A stretch of DNA of 8,795 nt, taken from positions 1 to 8,795 of the forward strand of contig CAMIMK010000122.1 of assembly GCA_946221765.1 (NCBI GenBank). Direction: 5' to 3'. Under the pieces are notes generated by a model. It was not told the DNA's origin. It worked only from the letters and a program-made list of their open reading frames with translations, and did not search any database. This DNA comes from an uncultured Rhodovulum sp. (lineage in GTDB: Bacteria; Pseudomonadota; Alphaproteobacteria; Rhodobacterales; Rhodobacteraceae). Position 1 is the first letter of the stretch. The number at the start of each line of letters is the position of its first letter. Shown here in pieces: positions 1 to 4,940 of this stretch. The translations under genes were made by a program, and so were the position numbers.

Positions 1-1
1 C

Positions 2-1354
2 GACCTCGAATACACCGACGAGTCGCAGGAGAACTATGTCGGCGACATCGTCGGCCTCGACTATTTCCCCCTCGACACCGCCCGGCTGCGCTACTTCGGC
101 GGCAGCTCGAACCACTGGGCGGGCTGGTGCCGGGCGCTCGAATACCACGACTTCCGGCCCAAGCCCTTCAACGCCTTCAGCGGCTGGCCGATCACCAAGG
201 CAGACCTCGATCCCTATCGCGCGGAAGCCGACTGGATCGTGGAGATCCCCTCGGCCACCGAGATGCCGGACCTGCCGGTTCCCGGCGGCGGCTATGACTT
301 CACCCGGATCCAGGTGCGCTACAGCCCGCCGACGCGCTTTGGCGAACGCTTCGGGGACGAGATCTTCGCAAGCGACGCCATCGTGCTGATGCTGAACGCG
401 AACCTGACCGGCTTCCGGCTGTCCGAGGACGGGGCGACGGTCGAGGCCGCGACCTTCCGCTCCTACGATCCGGCGGATGCGGGGTTCGACATCCGGGCGA
501 AGCACTATGTGCTCGCCTGCGGCGGCATCGAGAACCCGCGGCTGCTGCTGAATTTCGGGATCGGGAACCGCTTCGACCAGGTCGGGCGGCATTTCTGCGA
601 ACATCCGCATTATACGCTTGGCGACGTGGTGCTGAACGGCGAGGTGCCGGAACAGCTGATGATCTTCGCGCCGAGCCCCGAGTTCATCGCGAAAAACGAG
701 GTCCTGAACTTCGGCCTGCGGATCGACCCGGGCGGCATCCCGAAGGAATACCCGGCCTCGATGGTGCGGGACGATTTCCGCGACGCGCCCTTCACCCTCG
801 ACCTCGCCGCGCACATGGCCCGGCTCGAGGCCGCCGGCCCGCGCCGGGCGGTGGCCGAGGCCGACCTGCCGAAGGTCGTCGCCACCGCGCGCCTGCGCAC
901 CGCCCATGAACAGGCGATGAATCCCGACAGCCGGGTGAAGCTTTCGGCCGAGCGCGACGCCTTCGGCCTCGCCCGCGCCGCGCTCGACTGGCACCTGACC
1001 GATCTCGACATCCACACGATGCGCACCGCCGTCACCACCTTCGCCGCGCGGATGGCCGAGCAGAACATGGGCCGCACCCGGATCAAGGACTGGCTGCTGG
1101 CCCCGGAGGTGCGGGTGCCCGATACGAGCGAGGACGAGGTGGGGGGCAAGCATCACATGTGCGCGACCCGCATGTCCGCCGACCCCCGCCACGGGGTGGT
1201 CGACGCGAACTGCACGGTGCACGGGATGACGAATTTCCATGTCGCCGGCTCCAGCGTCTTCTCGACGCCCGGCCACGCCAATCCGACCTATACCATCGTC
1301 CAGCTCGCCCTCCGGCAGGGCAACCACATCGGGCAGCTGCTGCAGGGGACGTGA
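2..1354 (+). CDS. GMC-family FAD-dependent oxidoreductase, 5'-truncated by window edge
   Basis: The frame is open from base 2 to the TGA at 1352-1354, giving about 450 residues. The true start and the N-terminal Rossmann GxGxxG dinucleotide-binding motif lie upstream of the window. Near the left edge the peptide RLRYFGGSSNHWAGW matches the FAD-contacting GGSSNHW motif of glucose-methanol-choline oxidoreductases. Near the C-terminus GGKHHMCATRM is followed by VHGMTNFHVAGSSVF and then GHANPTYTI. These are the family's C-terminal signatures and carry the usual catalytic His (HHM) and Asn (ANPT). Family members oxidise alcohols, sugars or polyols with FAD; the substrate here cannot be told from sequence. 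An internal GTG at 239 should not be taken as the start, because strong family homology continues upstream of it. Transcription runs toward sufT, but the 128-base gap and a candidate promoter suggest separate units. The family call is firm and the substrate is unknown. Confidence 0.93.
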   Translation, partial: DLEYTDESQENYVGDIVGLDYFPLDTARLRYFGGSSNHWAGWCRALEYHDFRPKPFNAFSGWPITKADLDPYRAEADWIVEIPSATEMPDLPVPGGGYDFTRIQVRYSPPTRFGERFGDEIFASDAIVLMLNANLTGFRLSEDGATVEAATFRSYDPADAGFDIRAKHYVLACGGIENPRLLLNFGIGNRFDQVGRHFCEHPHYTLGDVVLNGEVPEQLMIFAPSPEFIAKNEVLNFGLRIDPGGIPKEYPASMVRDDFRDAPFTLDLAAHMARLEAAGPRRAVAEADLPKVVATARLRTAHEQAMNPDSRVKLSAERDAFGLARAALDWHLTDLDIHTMRTAVTTFAARMAEQNMGRTRIKDWLLAPEVRVPDTSEDEVGGKHHMCATRMSADPRHGVVDANCTVHGMTNFHVAGSSVFSTPGHANPTYTIVQLALRQGNHIGQLLQGT

Positions 1355-1425
1355 CGCGGATTCCGGCGGGAAGGCGCGGGATCAACCATTCCCGGCAGTC
1401 CGGCCCCCGCGGCCCTGGCCCTCCC

Positions 1426-1454
1426 TTTACCCGGAGCCCGCAATTCCCTATGTT
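1426..1454 (+). promoter_or_regulatory. Candidate sigma-70 promoter for sufT
   Basis: TTTACC (1426-1431) and TATGTT (1449-1454) are separated by 17 bases, each matching 4 of 6 consensus positions. This is a local AT-rich patch in an otherwise GC-rich 128-base gap. The implied transcription start near 1461 would exclude the ATG at 1450 and agrees with translation from 1483. This is pattern matching only. Confidence 0.4.
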
Positions 1455-1482
1455 TCTTCTCGGGAACGAGGAGCCCGCTGTC

Positions 1483-1851
1483 ATGACGATCCAGCCTGCC
1501 GAGATACCGATGGAGGGTACGCCGCTCATCCGACCCTCGACCACCGACCATCCCCTGTACGATCAGGTCGTGGAGGCCTGCCGCAGCGTCTATGACCCGG
1601 AAATCCCGGTGAACATCTTCGACCTCGGGCTCGTCTACACGATCGAGATCCGGGACGACGGCGATGTGGACATCGCGATGACCCTCACCGCGCCCGGCTG
1701 CCCGGTGGCGGGCGAGATGCCGGGCTGGGTGATGGAGGCCGTCGGCGCCGTGCCGGGCGTGCGGCAGGCGAATGTGGACCTCGTCTGGGATCCGCAATGG
1801 GGCATGGACATGATGTCCGACGAGGCGCGTCTGGAACTCGGGTTCATGTGA
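1483..1851 (+). CDS. sufT: SUF-type Fe-S assembly protein SufT (DUF59/MIP18 family)
   Basis: A 122-residue cytosolic protein of the MIP18/DUF59 family, whose members assist maturation of iron-sulfur proteins. Visible signatures are DPEIPVNIFDLGLVY (residues 39-52), TLTAPGCPVAGEMPGWV with the conserved Cys73 (about 68-83), and the C-terminal WDPQWGMDMMSDEARLELG typical of SUF-linked members. The start at 1483 has a good ribosome site (GAGGAG at 1468-1473, 9 bases upstream). An in-frame ATG at 1450 would add 11 residues but overlaps the candidate -10 box. In related Rhodobacterales this gene usually sits close to suf genes such as sufS and sufA (family knowledge from memory). Here sufA follows only after a two-gene interruption, and an oxidoreductase gene precedes it. 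The function is inferred from family membership; the family call is secure. Confidence 0.93.
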   Translation: MTIQPAEIPMEGTPLIRPSTTDHPLYDQVVEACRSVYDPEIPVNIFDLGLVYTIEIRDDGDVDIAMTLTAPGCPVAGEMPGWVMEAVGAVPGVRQANVDLVWDPQWGMDMMSDEARLELGFM

Positions 1852-1859
1852 CGCTTGCC

Positions 1860-1902
1860 GCCGGGCGCCCCGCCCGGCATGGTCTCGCCTGCAAGGCGAG
1901 AC
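1860..1902 (+). other. Two tandem perfect hairpins between sufT and the satD-like gene
   Basis: The first hairpin is GCCGGGCG (1860-1867), loop CCC, CGCCCGGC (1871-1878). The second is GTCTCGCCT (1882-1890), loop GCA, AGGCGAGAC (1894-1902). Both stems are perfect. Neither is followed by a T-run, so they are poor intrinsic terminators. The right arm of the second covers the only SD-like stretch (AAGGCGAG, 1893-1900) of the next gene, so it could limit transcription read-through or translation. Confidence 0.6.
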
Positions 1903-1909
1903 GGACCCG

Positions 1910-2560
1910 ATGCCCGAATACCCTGAGATGCATCCTGAGCTCGTGGTCCTGACCGGGGATCTGGTCGGCTCCGGGCGGCTGGGCCCGGGCGAGGTCGATG
2001 CCGCCATGGCGGCCCTCTCCGCCACTGCCACCGAGGCGATGCGGGTCTGGGGGTTCGGACGCGCCCGCTTCACCCGGTTCCGCGGGGACGGGTGGCAATG
2101 CCTCGCTCCCCATCCGCGACAGACGCTGCGGGTCATGCTGCTGCTCCAGGCCCGCCTCCGCCAGCTCGGTCCCGGCTTCGCCACAAGGATCGCGGCCGGG
2201 ATCGGTGCGGGCCGTCTGCCGCCGGACTCCGGCCTCGGCGAGGCGTCGGGACCGGCCTTCGAGCTGTCGGGGCGCGGCCTCGACCGGCTCGGGGCCACCG
2301 CCCGGCTGTCGGTCGACTGGGAGGCCGAGCCGGAGGGGGCGGACTGGCTCCGCGCGGTCTTCGCGCTCTGCGACGAGATTTCCCGGCACTGGACCGTTCG
2401 TCAGGCCGAGATCATGGCCGCCAGCCTCGGGACGGAGGACCAGCCAAGCCAGTCGGCCCTTGCCGACCGCTTCGGCGTGTCGCAGCAGACGATCGGGCGG
2501 CTTCTGGCCGCCGGCGGCCACCGCGGCCTCGTCGTGGCCCTCGGGGCGGTCGAGGGGTGA
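1910..2560 (+). CDS. SatD-like protein: degenerate cyclase-like domain plus C-terminal HTH
   Basis: A soluble 216-residue protein with no signal peptide or membrane segment. The N-terminal part has LVVLTGDLVGSG (residues 11-22) and FTRFRGDGWQ (54-63). Then come a helix rich in Leu (73-84) and TRIAAGIGAG (92-101) leading to GPAFELSGRGLDRL (114-127). This order resembles a class III nucleotide cyclase/palm fold with two acidic metal-site positions (D17, D60), but it is short and divergent. Residues 178-203 (SQSALADRFGVSQQTIGRLL) form a helix-turn-helix. The combination of a GDxVxS start and a terminal HTH fits the poorly understood SatD family. The next gene is a DUF3307 membrane protein, a neighbour I recall for SatD proteins in other phyla. 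The start at 1910 is chosen for length and the SD-like AAGGCGAG; ATG 1928 is an alternative. Cyclase activity is not implied. The alternative description is an uncharacterised HTH regulator. Confidence 0.62.
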   Translation: MPEYPEMHPELVVLTGDLVGSGRLGPGEVDAAMAALSATATEAMRVWGFGRARFTRFRGDGWQCLAPHPRQTLRVMLLLQARLRQLGPGFATRIAAGIGAGRLPPDSGLGEASGPAFELSGRGLDRLGATARLSVDWEAEPEGADWLRAVFALCDEISRHWTVRQAEIMAASLGTEDQPSQSALADRFGVSQQTIGRLLAAGGHRGLVVALGAVEG

Positions 2561-2592
2561 GACCTCAGCCCGCAGCCGGCCGGACAGAACCA

Positions 2593-2658
2593 ACAGCTGA
2601 AAACGGCTGTATATCTTCATACACCCATATCAGGCTGTACCATGCTTGAAACAGCCGT
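2593..2658 (+). promoter_or_regulatory. Candidate regulatory region of the DUF3307 gene: competing inverted repeats around the start codon
   Basis: ACAGCT (2593-2598) can pair with GGCTGT (2605-2610) around loop GAAAAC. GGCTGT (2633-2638) can pair with ACAGCC (2651-2656), leaving the start codon 2642-2644 in a 12-base loop. A third pairing, ACGGCTGT (2603-2610) with ACAGCCGT (2651-2658), is a perfect 8-base match and excludes both others. No clear Shine-Dalgarno sequence precedes 2642. The region is much richer in A+T than its surroundings. A regulatory role is inference. Confidence 0.4.
2608..2623. promoter_or_regulatory. Candidate operator TGTAT-N6-ATACA
   Basis: Perfect 5-base inverted arms TGTAT (2608-2612) and ATACA (2619-2623) surround ATCTTC. 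The dyad ends 18 bases before the DUF3307 start codon, in the AT-rich gap after a gene encoding an HTH protein. Size and symmetry suit a dimeric HTH regulator. The obvious candidate is the SatD-like product itself, but this is inference. Confidence 0.45.
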
Positions 2659-3385
2659 CGCCCTCGCCGCCACCCATTTCGCCGCGGATTTCCTGATCCG
2701 GCCCGATGGCATGGCGCCGGCCGGACCCCGGGCCTTCCTGTTTCACATCGCCCTCGTCACCGCCCTCGCCTGGGCGGCGCTCGGGTATCCGCCTGCCTGG
2801 ATGCTGCTCGGCCTGCTGGCAGCCAGCCATGCCGGGATCGACCTCGCCCGGCGGCGCTGGGGCGGACGGGGCCTCGCGGCCTTTCTCGCCGGACAGGCGG
2901 CGCATCTGGCGGCGATCACGCTTCTCGCCTCGTTCTGGCCCGGCAGCTGGGGCGCGGGGGTCTGGGCGCAGCCGGCGACCCTCGCCCGGCTTCCGTGGCT
3001 TGAGGCGCTGCCCGCCGCCTATGCGCTCACCGCCGGCGTCATCGCCACCGTCTGGGCCGGCGGCCAGGCGGTCGGTGCCCTGATGAGCGAGATGCTGACG
3101 GCGGAGATCCCGAAGGGCCTGCCCCGTGGCGGACTGGTCATCGGGCGGCTGGAACGGCTGATGATCCTGATGATGATCCTGCTGGGCCAGCCTGCCGGCA
3201 TCGGCTTCCTGATCACCGCCAAGTCGATCCTGCGGTTCGGCGAGGTGACGGGCCACCAGGACGACGCCGCGACCCGGCTGATCAGCGAATATGTCATCAT
3301 CGGCACGCTGGCGAGCTTCGCCTGGGCGCTCGCCACCGCCACCGCCACCGATGCCCTGCTCGACCTGCTGGCACCGGGCCCCTGA
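2642..3385 (+). CDS. DUF3307-family polytopic membrane protein
   Basis: A 247-residue, strongly hydrophobic inner-membrane protein with about six or seven predicted helices: roughly 2-20, 31-49, 52-68, 78-99, 122-146, 172-192 and 214-240. The N-terminal half carries the DUF3307 pattern: HFAADFLIRPDGMA (12-25), H35, ASHAGIDLAR (61-70) and AGQAAHLAAI (83-92). The second half has GGLVIGRLERLMILMMIL and then QPAGIGFLITAKSILRFGE, ending with SEYVIIGTLASF, which matches longer DUF3307 proteins. The function is unknown. The spaced His/Asp/Gln residues in helices could bind metal or substrate. It lies 81 bases after the SatD-like gene in the same direction and is probably functionally paired with it. 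No good ribosome site is visible, so translation may be structured, coupled or leaderless. The family call is good; no biochemical role is claimed. Confidence 0.8.
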   Translation: MLETAVALAATHFAADFLIRPDGMAPAGPRAFLFHIALVTALAWAALGYPPAWMLLGLLAASHAGIDLARRRWGGRGLAAFLAGQAAHLAAITLLASFWPGSWGAGVWAQPATLARLPWLEALPAAYALTAGVIATVWAGGQAVGALMSEMLTAEIPKGLPRGGLVIGRLERLMILMMILLGQPAGIGFLITAKSILRFGEVTGHQDDAATRLISEYVIIGTLASFAWALATATATDALLDLLAPGP

Positions 3386-3394
3386 GACGGGGCC
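3377..3394 (+). terminator. Weak hairpin at the end of the DUF3307 gene
   Basis: GGCCCC (3377-3382) pairs perfectly with GGGGCC (3389-3394) around loop TGAGAC, which contains the stop codon (3383-3385). Only two T residues follow, so it is at best a weak intrinsic terminator. Confidence 0.3.
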
Positions 3395-3423
3395 TTGAGA
3401 CGGCTGCTGCGCTGCATTACCTA
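3395..3423 (+). promoter_or_regulatory. Tentative promoter upstream of sufA
   Basis: TTGAGA (3395-3400) is a good -35 candidate, followed after 17 bases by the poor -10 TACCTA (3418-3423). The 73-base gap and the hairpin just before it suggest sufA may be transcribed independently of the DUF3307 gene. I cannot identify an iron-responsive operator by eye. Confidence 0.27.
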
Positions 3424-3458
3424 GGGAGGGACACTTCTCCCCTGCAAGGCCTGCCCCT

Positions 3459-3809
3459 ATGTTCGGCATCCCCGGAAAGACTCCCGTCACCATCACCCCC
3501 GCCGCCGAGGCGCAGATCCTGCGGCTGATGGCGGACGGCACCCGCAAGGGCCTGCGCATCGGCGTGAAGAAGGGCGGCTGCGCCGGCATGGAATACACGA
3601 TGGAATATGCCGAGGCGATCAACCCCCACGACGAGGTGGTGGAGCAGAACGGCGCCCGGGTGATGATCGCGCCGATGGCGCAGATGTTCCTGTTCGGCAC
3701 CGAGATCGACTACCAGACGGGCCTGCTCGACTCGGGCTTCCGGTTCAACAATCCCAATGTCACCGAGGCCTGCGGCTGCGGCGAGTCGATCAAGTTCGCC
3801 GGGATGTGA
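3459..3809 (+). CDS. sufA: A-type Fe-S carrier protein SufA (HesB/IscA family)
   Basis: A 116-residue cytosolic A-type carrier that binds an Fe-S cluster or iron and passes it to client proteins. The three invariant cysteines are present: C41 in KKGGCAGMEY, and C105 and C107 in EACGCGES near the C-terminus. GFRFNNPNV just before the Cys pair is also diagnostic. Length is normal for the family. The opening MFGIPGKTPVTITPAA is typical of Rhodobacterales SufA-like proteins. The ribosome site is modest (AAGG at 3445-3448, 10 bases before ATG); a stronger AGGGAGGG (3423-3430) is too far away to serve this start. The gene pairs logically with sufT upstream, although the SatD-like/DUF3307 block separates them. 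The next gene begins one base after its stop, so the two are almost certainly co-transcribed. The family call is firm; SufA versus IscA/ErpA naming is context-based. Confidence 0.9.
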   Translation: MFGIPGKTPVTITPAAEAQILRLMADGTRKGLRIGVKKGGCAGMEYTMEYAEAINPHDEVVEQNGARVMIAPMAQMFLFGTEIDYQTGLLDSGFRFNNPNVTEACGCGESIKFAGM

Positions 3810-3810
3810 C

Positions 3811-4146
3811 ATGGGCGCGTCTCCGGCGGCCCTGGCCTTCGCCTGCGAGCTGTTCGAGGGCCTGGGAGAGATCACCACGCGGCGGATGTTCGGGGGCTAC
3901 GCCTTCTACCATCGCGGCGAGGGGTTAGCGATGCTGATGGGAGACGACCGCATCTATCTGAAGGCGTCGGGCCGCTTCGCCGAGGCGCTGGCTGCGGATG
4001 GATCCCGGGAATTCTCCTATACCCGCAAGGATGGACGGGTGGTGAAGATCGCCTACTGGTCGCTGCCCGACGCCGCCCTCGATGACCCGGAGGCCGCCTG
4101 CGCCCTCGCCCGCCGCGCCCTTGGCCAGGAAGCCGACTTTTCCTGA
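3811..4146 (+). CDS. TfoX/Sxy N-terminal-domain protein
   Basis: A 111-residue cytosolic protein consisting only of the TfoX N-terminal domain. RRMFGGYAFYHRGEGLAML (residues 24-42), RIYLKAS (47-53) and the later FSYTRKDGRVVKIAYW region (68-83) are the family's hallmarks. TfoX/Sxy controls competence genes in gammaproteobacteria, but stand-alone N-terminal-domain proteins in alphaproteobacteria have no established role. The ATG at 3811 lies one base after the sufA stop, with GGGA (3801-3804) inside the sufA end serving as ribosome site. The frame is open upstream to 3757, but that extension lies inside sufA and lacks family similarity. Translation is probably coupled to sufA. The domain call is good; a competence function would be speculation. 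Confidence 0.85.
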   Translation: MGASPAALAFACELFEGLGEITTRRMFGGYAFYHRGEGLAMLMGDDRIYLKASGRFAEALAADGSREFSYTRKDGRVVKIAYWSLPDAALDDPEAACALARRALGQEADFS

Positions 4147-4202
4147 TTTTCCTGACGCCGAGGCTCTGCTAGCAGGGCGCGAAACACCCGAGGGAGGATA
4201 TC

Positions 4203-4934
4203 ATGGTCAACCGCAAGCTCGTTGCCGGCAACTGGAAGATGAACGGACTGGCCGCATCCGTTGCAATGCTGGATGACCTGACCGCCGCAGTTCCCGCGCC
4301 GGCCTGCGATATCCTAATCTGCCCCCCTGCCACGCTCGTCGCCGCCTGCGCCGGGCATGGCGTGCCGGTGGGCGGGCAGGACTGTCACCCGAAGCCCTCG
4401 GGGGCCCATACCGGCGACATCTCCGCCGAAATGCTGAAGGATGCAGGCGCCACGGCGGTCATCCTCGGCCATTCCGAGCGGCGGGCCGACCATCACGAGA
4501 GCGACGAACTGGTGGCCGCCAAGGCCGAGGCCGCCCTCCGGGCGGGCCTTCTCGCCATCGTCTGCGTGGGCGAGACCGAGGCGGAGCGGAATTCCGGCCG
4601 CACGCTCGACGTGGTCGGGCGGCAGCTTGCCGGCTCGGTTCCGGCCGGCGTGACGGGCGAGACGCTGGTCGTCGCCTACGAGCCTGTCTGGGCGATCGGC
4701 ACCGGGCGGACCCCGACCCTCGAGGAAATCGCGCAGGTGCATGATTTCCTGCGCGGACGGCTGGTGTCGCGCTTCGGCGAGGCGGGCAACGGCATCCGCC
4801 TGCTCTACGGCGGCTCGGTGAAGCCCGAGAATGCCGCAGCGATCTTCGCCGTGCAGAATGTCGACGGCGCACTGGTCGGCGGCGCCTCGCTGAAGGCCGC
4901 CGACTTTGCCGGGATCATCACCGCGGCCGGCTGA
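4203..4934 (+). CDS. tpiA: Triose-phosphate isomerase
   Basis: A 243-residue cytosolic TIM-barrel enzyme interconverting dihydroxyacetone phosphate and glyceraldehyde 3-phosphate in glycolysis and gluconeogenesis. The catalytic set is complete: N10 and K12 in GNWKMN, His90 in ILGHSERR, and Glu160 in VVAYEPVWAIGTG (which starts the mobile loop 6 region). The phosphate-binding LLYGGSVKPENA (200-211) and GALVGGASL (222-230) are present, as is the conserved Cys121. Length matches bacterial TpiA. A strong ribosome site (GGGAGGA, 4192-4198) precedes the ATG by 4 bases. The 56-base gap after the TfoX-like gene could carry its own promoter, though I see no convincing one. It ends directly against the stop of the convergent minus-strand gene. 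Confidence 0.97.
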   Translation: MVNRKLVAGNWKMNGLAASVAMLDDLTAAVPAPACDILICPPATLVAACAGHGVPVGGQDCHPKPSGAHTGDISAEMLKDAGATAVILGHSERRADHHESDELVAAKAEAALRAGLLAIVCVGETEAERNSGRTLDVVGRQLAGSVPAGVTGETLVVAYEPVWAIGTGRTPTLEEIAQVHDFLRGRLVSRFGEAGNGIRLLYGGSVKPENAAAIFAVQNVDGALVGGASLKAADFAGIITAAG

Positions 4935-4940
4935 TCAGCC
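4929..4940. other. Palindrome formed by two abutting convergent stop codons
   Basis: GGCTGATCAGCC is a perfect 12-base palindrome. Its left TGA (4932-4934) ends tpiA and its right TCA (4935-4937) is the stop of the minus-strand gene, so there is no intergenic base. It has no loop or T-run and is not a convincing terminator. Confidence 0.7.

Noticed and set aside
1128..1170. HHMCATRM in the GMC oxidoreductase, with Cys where many members have Gly
   Set aside because: The catalytic His and the later Asn are kept, and this position varies in the family, so it does not indicate loss of function.
1288..2298. A 336-codon minus-strand frame opposite sufT and the satD-like gene
   Set aside because: Arg/Pro/Ser-rich shadow frame with no motif, overlapping well-supported plus-strand genes.
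2630..3700. A 356-codon minus-strand frame opposite the DUF3307 gene and sufA
   Set aside because: Low-complexity, charged translation without family similarity. The plus-strand genes explain the region.
4138..4155. Tandem 9-base repeat TTTTCCTGA twice, at the TfoX-like gene's stop codon
   Set aside because: A perfect duplication, but short and isolated. The first copy ends at the stop codon and the second lies in the gap. Most likely slippage; no evidence of function.
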